Assembly: GCA_001724265.1 (NCBI GenBank)
Contig: MEDY01000262.1
Span: 1-43,061 of the forward strand
DNA length: 43,061 nucleotides
Source: Rhizaria sp. SCN 62-66
Taxonomy: Eukaryota > Rhizaria, unplaced
Direction: 5' to 3'
Shown: positions 11,901 to 22,382 of the stretch, one piece after another
Position numbering within the stretch: position 1 is the stretch's first letter
How the letters are laid out: every line of letters begins with the position of its first letter
Translations under genes and position numbers: made by a program
Notes under the pieces: generated by a model
Databases searched by the model: none
What the model was told of the DNA's origin: nothing
The model's input: only the letters and a program-made list of their open reading frames with translations

Positions 11901-12853
11901 TCGCGCCGAAGGTGCACAAGACGAAGCGCTTCTCGGCCGTGCTGTTCCCTGACCGCGTTGACATCTTCACCGCGCCCGACGCCGCTGCCGCGGCCGCCGC
12001 GGACGCCGGCGATGCGCTAGGCGCCAACATCCCCGTCAAGCCCGAGGCGAGCTTCCCCTTCACGCGTCGCTCGACTGTGGCCGTGAGCGGGTCCTCCGTG
12101 ACGGTCGACGTGCAGGCTTCCCCGCGGCGCGGCGTCGACGCGGGCCCCTTTACGCTCACGTTCGACTCGCCCGACGTGGCGGCGGCGTGGGCGGCCGCGA
12201 TCACGTCCTGCGTCTGCGGTCCCCTGGGCTGCGTGTTCGGCGGCAACCTCGCCGTCATCACCGAGCGCTCGCCGTACGTGGTCCCCGCCGTTCTCTACAC
12301 ATGCGTGCAGTACCTCAAGATGCGTGGCATCAACGAGGAAGGGCTGCTCCGCATTCCCGGTGCGCAGGACGCCGTCGCCGCGCTGCGCCGCGCCGCCGAC
12401 GCCCAGGTGGTGCAGATGGGCCCGTTGCTGCGCGACGCGCACACGGTCGCGGGCGTGGTGAAGCTCTTCCTGCGCGAGCTTTCGGACCCGCTGATCCCGT
12501 TCGACCGCTACGCTGAGTTCACGGCGCTCAACACCAAGAACGGGCAGAACCTTGACGCCGCCGCGCTGCGCGTGCGCGACCTTGTCGCCTCTCTGCCGCG
12601 CGCCAACCGTGACACGCTGGCGTACTTGGTGCACTTCCTCGTCCTCGTCGCGCGCAATGGCAAGGTGAACAAGATGGAGAGCAAGAATTGCGCCATGGTC
12701 CTCGCGCCTGGCGTGATGCGCGTCGATGAGTCGGCCGGGAAGGTGGAGAACCCGCAGATGCTGGCCGAGATGCTGCTTGAGCAGGAGTGTCTCGTCAAGC
12801 TTATGATCGACTACTACCCTGTCGTTTTCCCGCGCGGCACGCCCTACCTCTAA
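8964..12853 (+). CDS. WW-WW-PH-PH-RhoGAP protein
   Basis: Predicted GTPase-activating protein for Rho/Rac/Cdc42-type GTPases, probably recruited to membranes by PH domains and to proline-rich partners by WW domains. Exons are 8964-10181, 10320-11546 and 11723-12853, all phase 0, giving 1191 residues. Introns of 138 and 176 nt start GTACG and end TTTAG and CGCAG. WW1 has W19 and W42; WW2 has W544 and W567, the usual spacing. A long Ala/Pro linker with PPPLP runs, which could bind WW domains, separates them. PH1 is about 740-845 and is split by intron 2; PH2 is about 872-972. The RhoGAP domain is about 987-1175, with the arginine finger R1025 in GLLRIPG and a KLFLRELSDPLIP motif, so it should be active. 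The domains are clear; the exact Rho target cannot be told. Confidence 0.88.
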
Positions 12854-14250
12854 GTATGCCTCTAAGCCAGGCCGTCGTGCCGCGAAGTTCGGCCGCCTGT
12901 GGTCGTCAGCGCCAGCAAGCGCCCGCCAGTGTCTACAGTGAGAGCGAGTGAGCGTTCGCCATTTAAGTCAGCATTGTCAGTTCAGTCCGTGTTGTAGTTT
13001 CGTTGAGAGTGGGCTTTCCTCTTTTGAGCATGCTTGACGAAGAGGGGCGGCCTGTCTTTCTGCATATATTCTTGTAGTCTTTATTTCATTTCTTTCTTTT
13101 TGTCAAAGTGTTGTTTTGTTGTCTCTGTTTCTTTTTTCTTGATCGATTGTTTCTTTTCTTTTTGCTTCATTTATTGCTTTTCAGTATTCGTATCGTGTTG
13201 TGTGCTCTCTCTCGGTCACGTTGTATAGGTCTTGCTTTTCCCTTGAGCATGATTGCTAAGCTTTCTCATGTCATAATAATAGCGTCACTGACTGTTCTAG
13301 CATTGTCTTCATCATTATCTTTGTATTTTCATACTGACTTTCGTCGCCTTCCTCCTGCCGACGTTCTGTCTGTGCAGCTCAGTCACTCATCGAACCTGTG
13401 CCTTTATAGTCACTCGAAGCGCCGTAAGCGTATCTCATCACCTCAGCTTAAGTATAAGTTTTAGCCCCAAACTTCCTTTGTTTAGTCTATCACAATATGG
13501 TATCATTATTTTATGGTGACATCATCAACAATATTACAAAAAAAACCTCATTCTGTACATGTGTAAATCCGCACAACAAACAACACTTATCTTCCTTTAC
13601 AATACAAAATCAACCACAAACACAAAGTGTCTGTAGATGGTATATCAAGTTAGATCGCAGCGGAACCTGTGCATTGTATTCACGACACATCCTTATATCA
13701 TTAATCTTTGTCTAGCCTTAGAAACACTCTATCTCATCTTTATGTCGTCGCAAATGTATCTTGCCGGTCTGTCTTTCAAGGTCCGTTGGGTCGGGTGACT
13801 GTGGGCGGCTAGGAATTTGAAGCGCGCACTCGACTGAACACCTGGATTCCACAGCCTATACCTCATGATAATCGCATAGAACTGACATATTTTGCTGGGA
13901 CTAACTACGATCTCCTTAGTAGTATTATCATAAGAACGATTGGTTATGTTCTTGGTGGAATATTCTTTCTTCTCCGTAAGCGTGACAAGTTTCATCCCCT
14001 TGATTCCTTGCACATTTCTTTTGTGAATCAAGCTCGTTATTCTCTGTTATTAATGACCCCGGTGCTAACGGAGCTCAAGCTGTATATATTATACCTGCGA
14101 ACGAAATTATGATCCTTACATCTACCGTGGTTCTTCGTATTCCCAGTTGTCCGCTTCCTTCCCCTGACCACGAGCTCACCTCTCCTTGTTGCATTATTCG
14201 CTCCTCTAACTCTTACTATTGCTTCATATGTGGCGTGCACTTGCAGACAG
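12854..14250. other. intergenic region between the RhoGAP and eIF2A genes
   Basis: About 1.4 kb of AT-rich DNA between tandem plus-strand genes: the 3' region of the RhoGAP gene (T-rich from about 13065 to 13200) and the promoter region of the eIF2A gene. A TATATATTATA stretch lies near 14084-14095. A pyrimidine-rich run ending in TTGCAG just before the eIF2A ATG could be the acceptor of a 5'-UTR intron. Short open frames here have no coding character. I found no RNA gene. Confidence 0.5.
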
Positions 14251-16697
14251 ATGTCCACCTCGAAGCCGGCGGCGTCTACCCCCGAGGCCTCTGGCAGCAC
14301 ATCCGGCACGGTCGCCATCGTCGCCCCCACCCCCACTGCCTCCGTCTCCGCGTCCGTGCTGGCCGAGGTCGACCCCGCGACCCTGCCCACACAGCTCTGC
14401 GCCGTGTACCGCACCAACGTCGTCTCCTTCTTCCGTGGGCCTTTTAACACGGCCGACTACAAGGCCGACCGCGTGGCGCTCGAGATCGCGAACCCGACCT
14501 CGAAGGTGGCCTTCTCTAACGATGGCGCCCGCCTCGCCGTCGCAACCACCTCCGGTGTCCGCGTCGTCGATGCAGAGACGCTCGAGGACGTTGCCACACT
14601 CCCTTGCGCAGGGGCTGCTATTGTGGGCTTCTCGCCGCTCGGCCACTTCGTCACCACGTTCGAGATGCTCACGGCAGAGTGCCCCAAGAACTTCGCCATC
14701 TGGAAGCTGCCTGGCGCCCCCGCTGACGACGCTGAGGCCGCTGCTGCCACTGAGGCTGCGGAGGCCACGGAGCCCGCCACTGATGACGCGGCTGCTGCTG
14801 AGACTGCTGCTGCTTCTGAGGACGACGCGAATGACATCAAGCCTGTGCTCCGGTACGTCTCCATTTACGAATATCACTATCTTGTGGTACTATTCAATAA
14901 TATCTCATACTAGTTCCAGGTTATATTCCACCATCTTAACTTGTCCTTCTTTTCACAAATATCTCATTCTTGTATCATCACTTGTACACTTTTGCGCTCT
15001 TTTCAATCATCGCAGCCTCGTTCTGGAGAAAGACAACCGCATCCACTCAGAGCTGCAGTGGACCGCCGACGAGAAGCACCTGCTGTTCCACCCGAGCGGC
15101 GCCTCGGAAATCCACATCTACAACGGCCGCGCACCCGCCAAGGTCGTCTCCAAGATCACCGTCCACCGCCTGCGCTCCTACAAAGTCTCGCCGCTGGGCA
15201 AGGACGGCGTGACCTCGCACATCGCGGTGTTTTCCCTTGCCAAGGGCAACCAGGAGCCCGCGGCCGTGCACGTGTTCGACCTCGCCAAGCCGGCGCGCGC
15301 GCGCACGATGCTGCCGTTCGGCGGCGCCGAGGAGGCGACGCTGATGTGGAACTCCCTGGGTTCGGCGGTGCTCATCAAGACTCTGACGCACGACACCGGT
15401 GGCGCGAGCTACTACGGCCAGACGCGGCTCTACATGCTGCTCGCGGACGGGTCCGCCGAGTACAACGTTACGCTCGGTACCGGCGCCGTGCTCGACGTCG
15501 CCTGGGCGCCCCGCACTTACGACTTCATCACGCTCATCGGCGAGGCCCGTTGCGCCAAGGCCACTGTGTGGTCCGCCAAGAACTGCCAGCCCACCAAGGT
15601 ACGAAGACTGCTATCAAGCAAAAGGGCTTATCGTTTCATTGTAATTTCAACATGTTATGTTAATTGGTTTTTTCAGTGTTTTTCTTGATTGTAATTTTCA
15701 ATTCTCATGCCAATATCTCATCATCTTGTACTCTTTGAATCACTCCTTTGTCTCACTTTGCGCTCTCGCCACTGCACTCTAGGAGCTCGGTACGGGCGCG
15801 TGGAACACGATCCGCTTCTCTCCCAGCGGCCGCTTCGTCGTACTGGCGGGCTTCGGCGCGCTGGCGGGCGAGTTCGAGGTGTGGGACCGAAACAAGATGC
15901 TGCGCCTGTGCTCCTCACAGGACACCGACTCCCCCAAGACGCTCGAGTGGACGCCTTGTGGGCGCTACTTCATCACGGCCACGCTGTTCCCGTGGTTGCG
16001 CGTGGGCAACAAGTTCAAGATCCGCCACTACGGCGGCGGCGTCGTGTACGAGGAGGCCGTCGCCACTGAGGACCTCCAGCAGATCGCAATCCGCCCCGCG
16101 CTGCCCAACGTCTTCCCCGACCGCCCTGCGTCGCCCGAGCTCGTCGAGCGCATCTCCGGCGGCAGCGCCGGCGCCGCTGTCGCCGCATCGGCCACCGCTG
16201 GCGCTGCCAACGGGGCCAATGTGGGCGCGGGCGCGGGCGCGGGCGCCAGTGCGGCGGCCAAGAAGGCCGCCCCGCCGGCGCCGGCGCCCAAAGCGGGCGG
16301 GTACGTGCCGCCGCACAAGCGCGGACTGGCCAACGCGGGCGCGACGGACCTGATGAAGCAGAGTCAGAACGCCGGCGCCACGGGCCCCCGCGACCTGCTC
16401 AAGGAGAAGAAAAAGGTACGCAAACTATGAACTTTGAGACGGGACATGTCGCTAAGATTTGATGATGTTGAAAGATATGAGCATTACACAATGGATGTAC
16501 TTATATTTCTTATTTTAGACTGTTGAGCTAACATTATACGTTGTATGTTGCTTACTTTTGTTCTTTTTCACTTGCAGCTCATCACGGAGCAGATTCTGCC
16601 CAGTGATAACACCAACTACTACAACCAGGGCAACTACAAGGCCGGCAGCAACGGCAACACCAACGGCAACAAGCAGCATGGTGGCCAGCGCAAGTAA
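14251..16697 (+). CDS. EIF2A: eukaryotic translation initiation factor 2A
   Basis: eIF2A is a cytosolic WD-repeat beta-propeller protein linked to non-canonical initiation and Met-tRNA delivery; it is distinct from eIF2 alpha. Exons are 14251-14852, 15016-15598, 15783-16415 and 16578-16697, giving 645 residues, close to the yeast and animal proteins. Introns of 163, 184 and 162 nt all start GTACG. Family marks are the propeller blades, including TLEWTPCGRYF and FKIRHYGGGVVYEE, the GGYVPPHKR motif after the propeller, and a basic KEKKK tail that runs into the last exon. Two inserts are specific to this lineage: an Ala/Glu/Asp-rich stretch in exon 1 (about 14720-14830) and an Ala/Gly stretch before the VPPHKR motif. 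The start is the first ATG in frame with conserved sequence. Confidence 0.92.
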
Positions 16698-17934
16698 GTC
16701 ATTGGGCGATGTGCGTTACGTGTATCCGGGCAAAGACAACTATAAAGATGGGTGTATTGCGGTGTTATTGGATATGATTGTGTCACGTGCGGTGTAAAGT
16801 GCAAGTAACTGGTGTTATCAGTTCAGCTCGTATTGCACAGCGACGAGGTGAATGAGTGAATTTTACATAGATTTAGTATAAACAAAGTCTCTTGATAACC
16901 TAACGCATGTGTTCTCCACGTGCTTAACATTAGATCGAATGATTACAATAGTTGAATCACGCTGACCGGTGACCAGGTGATTGCGTCTTGTATCAATATT
17001 AGCAGTGCTCACAGTAGTTGCCTAAAACTGCGCCATTGAATATGATTGTCTCGCTGATCTAAGTCTAATCCACGTTCTTAAATTTGCTTTGGTTGTTTGA
17101 TTTAAAAAAAGCCCCTCTTAGCCCGCCCCAATTCGCGCCGAAGCGCTGGGAGTCCTTGTGTGGCAATCGCGCTGTTTAGACGCGGCCGCCACTGACAGAC
17201 AGACCCCGGAGCCCCCGCGCCTGGCGTGTCGCAGGGGAGCTGACACAGCGGGGGACCGGGGTGGGGCGGAGCAGGGAAGGGTGGCTCGGAATCATTAGGG
17301 TTATTAAGACACATAAAGTCCCCTAGATAAGACATGGATTCTGGTGAGGAGGCCGACCAAGTGTCGCGCCACCGACCGTACTCACGGGCGAGCCTTGTTG
17401 TGACACAAACTATAAATCTTTAGTTAGTGTAAGTGAGTAAAATAGAAGTATATTACATTTTCATTTTCGGTAATGTAGGAACTACTTCTTAATGCAAAAA
17501 TTTGTGGAGAAATACCATTATTTGACGGGAACCAACTTTTTTGTGACTAGACTATGCGTTTACCTAGTTCAGTGTACGATATTGACAGAACATTAGTGTT
17601 TCTTGTCATGTTTACCAATACATTCATCGACCCTTAATATAAAACATATTGTCATTGTCACATGTATTATTGAAAACCCTTCGTATTCATGCATCACACG
17701 AGTAATTTCTCTGATACATTGGTCCTCTGGCAACCTCAAAAACGAGTAATTGCGTCAAATAAATGAACCTTTGCGGGTCTTGAGAAATGTGAGGCAGCGG
17801 CAAAAGATATTCGCTACAAAACAGATGACAACCAAACATAATTCATGCTTTCATTGTCTCGGAATTGGGAAAGTTGACTGCAGCGCAGTCGCATCATCCA
17901 TTGGTGTGAAAGGTATCTCAACTCAAGTCTCAAC
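16698..17934. other. intergenic region between eIF2A and thymidylate kinase genes
   Basis: The two flanking genes converge here. Most of this 1.2 kb is AT-rich and featureless and should hold both 3' untranslated regions. The exception is the GC-rich island at about 17104-17404, listed separately. No protein gene is supported. Confidence 0.5.
17104..17404 (-). ncRNA. possible small structured RNA gene (GC-rich island with T-run)
   Basis: A GC-rich block sits alone in AT-rich DNA. On the minus strand it contains a perfect GCGC-UUCG-GCGC hairpin (17135-17146), extended by CCCA/UGGG across a small bulge (17127-17150), and then seven T residues (plus-strand A-run 17104-17110), the usual RNA polymerase III stop. 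A segment near 17235-17250 could pair with the 3' end (CCGCCCCA with TGGGGCGG), as in closed small RNAs. I compared it by eye with SRP, RNase P, RNase MRP and spliceosomal RNAs and found no convincing match. The 5' end is unknown. It could also be an unrecognised exon. Confidence 0.3.
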
Positions 17935-18781
17935 TCAAGGCGAACGCTGAAGCTTGAAGTCGCCGACAACAAAAGTCTCCAGCTTGGAATCTGCAACCTT
18001 TGTGAGCAGAGCCTCCGTCTTAGCCATGATTTGACTCGCCACCTCAGTCACAGTGTCGTCCGCATTAATGGTCTCCCAGCTCTTACCCAGGGGTGTGTCG
18101 TCGCGCATCGTCTCGAAGGCAGCCCGCACGGCGCGCTGGATTTCAGTCTTCTCGTAGCGCTCCTCGCCGAAACCGCCGCGGGCAGCGGCGACCTAAGAGA
18201 TGTCAAGGCGGGCGTACAGGGCAGGGTGTTGAGAAAAATATGCGACATAAAATATGTGAGTACGACAATTTGCTTAAGTATCTCATGTCCGACGAGTTTT
18301 GAATCGTTTGTGTTAGACGAACCTGGTCACTGACGGTGAGGAAATACACCGAATCAGGCTTGGGCAGCCCAACTTCAGGCGCGCAGCACCAATCCCAGTC
18401 GAGCCCCTTGAACACGGAGTAGGCGATGCCCGAGAAGGAGTAACGGTCGACTACTACGGTCTCGCCGCGGTTAATGCGCTCTAAGATGGATGCAACGGCT
18501 TCGAACCGATTTGCAGAGAAGAGTAGATGAATGCAACGGTCATCTAGTTGCGTAGCCTGTTGAAGATACGCGTCGCAGAGACCGCCGATCACAGTGGAGC
18601 GGTCGGGGAAGCGCTGCAGTGAGGCCTTGCGGCCGGACTCGTTGAGCACGTCAACAAGCTTAGCCGCCTGAGTGCTCTTGCCAGAGCGGTCCAAACCCTC
18701 AAACACAATCAACGCGCCACGTTTAGGTGCAGAACTGGCCGCCGAGGCAGCGGATGATGAGACACATGTGGACGTAGACAT
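17935..18781 (-). CDS. DTYMK: thymidylate kinase (dTMP kinase)
   Basis: Phosphorylates dTMP to dTDP with ATP, an essential step in dTTP synthesis. Exons are 18781-18323 and 18192-17935 (minus strand), phase 0, giving 238 residues; the human enzyme has 212. The intron (130 nt) starts GTTCG and ends TTAG. Motifs in order: P-loop FEGLDRSGKST (K35) with the basic residue typical of type I enzymes; the QRFPDRST region; DRYSFSGIAYS (D112-Y114) for dTMP binding; and the lid with RGGFGEERYEK (about 158-168). All key residues are present. The ATG at 18781 is the only in-frame ATG before the P-loop. The open frame continues upstream for 36 arginine-rich residues without an ATG, which hints at a spliced or non-AUG mitochondrial form. 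Confidence 0.92.
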
Positions 18782-18889
18782 GGTGACAAAGCGGCACGGG
18801 GCGATAAGTGGGGTGCGAACGAACTGTGGCAAAGTTCGAACAGGAACGAGATTGGAAGCAAGAAGCTTGCTGCAGGTGCGGGATAACAA

Positions 18890-19615
18890 AATGCCTTACT
18901 ATTTACAAATGGTACATACATTTACATGAGCTGATGAGTAAGTTATCGCGAGCTGGAGCAATGAGTGGTTGGGGTTGAGATAGAGGAGGTTGAGGAATAG
19001 GATGGGAACAAGTGTTGTTATTGCGATAATATAGAGTAACTCATACCGCATATGAATATTGTAAACAAAAACAAAACACCTTAAAAGAATCAATTAAAAG
19101 ATACCTATACAAACATCACAACAGATTGTGGAGATTTCTAACTTCCACAACCATGTCCAAATCTGGCGGGAAAAATAAGATTAAATTAGTGTATTAGCGA
19201 CAAGCCTGAGTGCGCCAAAGGAAAAAGATTTCAACTGTGATACGTAGGGTCAAATTCACAGAGGAGAGGAAATATAGGAGCACATAATTGTGCATAATCA
19301 CAAAGTTGAAATGCCACCAATATAGCTGTTGATGATCTGACAATGATGACATTGAAGGGTTGATGAATAGTCTTAACAGGAGTCCGTTCCCAATTTCTTG
19401 AGCCGATCTTGAGCCGAACGCACTTGTGTCATTGCCCAAACACCCGATTATATCCTCTCAATCGACGTATACGTTCTTTCAGTGGTGTTTATGGGTGTCT
19501 TCTGTGCTCTCAACCAACTGATCTCTGAATTAATGTTGATATATTGCAATATCGCTCACACGCCCCACGCATTTTCTTGGTTGGCCTGGCGCGTTTAGTT
19601 CTCTTGCCGGATCCC
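18890..19615. other. divergent intergenic region between thymidylate kinase and translin genes
   Basis: AT-rich, holding the two promoters and 5' untranslated regions. The minus strand has TTATCCCGCACCTGCAG ending near 18866, a plausible 3' splice site for an upstream first exon of the thymidylate kinase gene. No other feature is supported. Confidence 0.4.
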
Positions 19616-20744
19616 ATGGACCAAGCATTCGAGCGTTTCAACGAGCAGATCGAGGCTGAGGAGGCCGTGCGTGACGTGATCCGCGTGCAGGTGCGTCTGC
19701 TGAACAAGGTCTCGCGCTCCATCGTCTCCGACTCTGAGAAGCTGCGCCACCACCTCTCGGTCCAGGCCGCCGCGCTCACCGACGACAACACCCCCGCAGC
19801 CACCGCCGCTACCGCCCCTGCCGCGATCGGCGCTGCCGCCGGGGACGAGGACTCGCTGGCGTTTACCTCTGCGTCGCCGTTCGTGTCGCAGACGGCGTTC
19901 CTGGCCCACGGCAAAGCCGTCCTGGCCAAGTGCGCCGAGCTCGCGCCCATCTGGGCCGCCCTCGAGGAGGCCATCAACGCCGCCGCGGCGCGCGGCCGCG
20001 CGGCAGGTGCGACTGGCGACGAGGGCAACGTGCTGGCCGTGGCGGCGAAGCAGCGCGACTCGTGGAAGTTCGCGCTCGGTGACGTGTTGGCGACCGTGGC
20101 CCTGGTCTACTACCTCGTCTACGGCAAGCTCATCAACCAGGAGACGATGAACGAGATCGTCAAGGGTACGTCTCATGTGCGGTTACATGCATGCGCAGTG
20201 CATAGAGCTAAATACGAGTCTTTATGTTGCGTCGTGGTCTTTCGCTACGCCTTTATTATGTTTCATGCTGATATTGAGTCAGTCCAGCTGTCATGCGCAG
20301 TTACTTTTCTTTGCATCATAACGATCGTCTTCATTCTATCCATTGTCTTTCGTGTTTTGTTCCGTTTTTCCCTGAATGTGTTTTGCCACCACAGTCCCCG
20401 AGTCGATCGGCGTGCCTCTGGACGACTACCTGCTTGCGCTGGCCTCAATCCCCGGCGAGCTGGTGTCTTTCTCTGTCAACTCCGTCCGCGTCAACGTCTA
20501 CGACGCGCCCGCCAAGATCTCATCTTTCGTCAGCGATCTTTACTCGGGCTTCCGCGCGCTTAGCCTCAAGAACGACGCACTGCGCCGCCGCTTTGACGGC
20601 ATCAAGTACGCCGTCAAAAAGCTCGACGACATCGTGTACGACCTCCACATCCGCAAGCTCGGCACCACTGGCAGCAGCGGTAACGGCAGCGTCACGACGG
20701 GGCAGCCGGCCACGGACGGCGACGCGACGGCGCCGGCGCAGTGA
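19616..20744 (+). CDS. TSN: translin
   Basis: Translin is a helical nucleic-acid-binding protein that forms octamers and, with TRAX, the C3PO RNase that acts in small-RNA and tRNA processing. Exons are 19616-20165 and 20395-20744, split at phase 1 by a 229-nt intron starting GTACG; the product is 299 residues against 228 in humans. The C-terminal half matches the family closely: DYLLALASIPGELVSFSVNS, then SSFVSDLYSGFRALSLKND, then LRRRFDGIKYAVKKLDDIVY. This order and wording fit translin better than TRAX. The extra length comes from an Ala/Thr-rich insert at about residues 52-88 and a Gly/Ser/Thr tail. The ATG at 19616 is the first in frame. No TRAX gene is in the window. Confidence 0.88.
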
Positions 20745-21469
20745 GCGGCGCAGTGTGCGGTCAACGGTCTGTGCGGGCGCAGTTTGAGATGAGCTCAGTC
20801 GAATCGGTAAGTGTGACAGTTTAGGTGTTGTAACACTCTTTCTCAGGCGTGCGATGCAGTCAAAAGGCCATGTGGAAGCTGGTAAGTTGTTGTTGTTTTT
20901 GCAGCATAATACACATCAATATCAATGAACAGATGTACATGCCGAAATTTTCTTAGAACATAAGTAAATCATGTCACTAAACGCATATGGCCATGCTCGT
21001 TACTCGTGTTCTTTTGACGGAATGGATTCCACATTCTTATTTAACACACATTTTTCAATAAAGATTGGTCATTACATGAAGATATATGCTTTGACTTTGC
21101 TCAGTTCTCTGTCATGAAAACGTAAGGTCTGGCGAGTATATGAAGATTTCAACAAGTTTTATGGAGCGCTGATGCGTTGGAACTGCACACTCGTAGTTGA
21201 AATTATAACGTTATTGTATACACATGAGTCTATTGAATCTGTTAATGTGTACGACCCCAGCAAAAGTATAAAATCTCTCTATTGTTCACTTTCCGCATGT
21301 GCGTCGCAGTTCAGCAACTTTGCGCAGGAAATGGCGCGTAAAGGCACACAACAAAGTTCGAAAATGTTAATTACGACGCTGCACCCGAGCCATACGGCGC
21401 CCTCAAATCGGTGCCTTCAAATGCCTGATAGTGCTCGATGGATGACTCATAGTGTCAAAGCTCGAGAGA
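20745..21469. other. convergent intergenic region between translin and the membrane-protein gene
   Basis: AT-rich DNA with the two 3' untranslated regions. A canonical AATAAA on the plus strand at 21057-21062, about 315 bases after the translin stop, may be its polyadenylation signal. No gene is supported. Confidence 0.4.
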
Positions 21470-22093
21470 TCAGAGGACGAATCCGCCGAAGAGGATGCTG
21501 TCCCCGGCACAGCGCTCGAAGAGGTACATAGACGCGGCGAGCCCGTAGTGGAAAAGGTTCTCGCGGCGCGTGCCGAGCAGGTAGCGGTGGCGGTCTGCGC
21601 CAACGACGACGGTGGAGAGGACGAAGACTGCGCATGCGAGCAGCGGCAGCAGGCGCTGGCGCATGACGCCAGAGTAGCACAGCAGCGCGAGCGCGGCGAC
21701 GTTGGCGGCCGTGCGCGAGTTGTCCGCGCCCTGCTCCGAGAAAAACGCCTTGCCGGCGAGGAAGATGGCGCAGAGGGCCGCGAACACGGTCTCGTTGGGC
21801 AGGAAAGCGGGGCGGAACGAGGCGGGAGTCACCAGCAGCATGATCATCGGCGTGCCCACGGCGGCAGCGAACTGAGACAGAAAGCTGTTCAGGTGCGCAA
21901 AGGCGCGCGGGTGCCAGCCAAAGCGCAGCACACCCGCGGCGGCCGCGGCGGCGATGGTGCCGAAGCCGACGGCGAGGTAGAAGTTGGCATGAATCTTGTA
22001 CGCGGTGAGGGCGCAGTAAATAGCCGACAGCAGATTCACGAAGTCCGAGAACGCAATGTCCTTGTAAACACCGTAGTCAATGGACTTCGACAT
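21470..22093 (-). CDS. multi-pass membrane protein of unknown function
   Basis: A complete intronless frame of 207 residues, ATG to TGA, with the GC-rich codon use of the other genes here. I do not recognise the family. Hydrophobic stretches suggest six or seven membrane helices: about residues 17-34, 41-57, 68-88, 100-116, 129-144, 149-166 and 184-198. The loops are short, and there is one conspicuous charged loop (GADRHRYLLGTRREN). A few buried polar or His residues (NLFHYGLA near the last helix) could be functional, but nothing proves an enzyme. It is divergent from the aminopeptidase gene, with 289 bases between starts. Confidence 0.72.
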   Translation of the reverse strand: MSKSIDYGVYKDIAFSDFVNLLSAIYCALTAYKIHANFYLAVGFGTIAAAAAAGVLRFGWHPRAFAHLNSFLSQFAAAVGTPMIMLLVTPASFRPAFLPNETVFAALCAIFLAGKAFFSEQGADNSRTAANVAALALLCYSGVMRQRLLPLLACAVFVLSTVVVGADRHRYLLGTRRENLFHYGLAASMYLFERCAGDSILFGGFVL

Positions 22094-22382
22094 AATAGGT
22101 GAAATAATTTAATTCGCAATTGACGATCAAACAAAGTTGAAATAGCCATGACTTGAAAGCAGACACTTTGTGCACGAGGCAAATTGACCGGTTCCTAAAA
22201 ATTATCCCGGTTCAGTGGTATCGGCGGAGTGTGCCGCCGTTGATTGTGGTGGTGGCCTTGGTCAGACTTTGTCATCTATAATTACGGGCATTTCATTGTA
22301 TACGGATCTATTATTCGCGAAAAAATGATAATAAACGCAGTTGATAATTGGAACATGTTATTCAATCCCTTAGATACGAACT
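22094..22382. promoter_or_regulatory. shared divergent promoter region
   Basis: Only 289 AT-rich bases separate the start codons of the membrane-protein gene (-) and the aminopeptidase gene (+), so both promoters must lie here. No specific element can be assigned. Confidence 0.4.

Noticed and set aside
13729-14031. Minus-strand open frame of 100 codons between RhoGAP and eIF2A
   Set aside because: AT-rich, intergenic composition, no similarity to any family I know; likely chance.
17102-17335. 77-codon minus-strand frame in the GC-rich island
   Set aside because: Proline-rich chance peptide with no domain; the structured hairpin and T-run favour an RNA reading.
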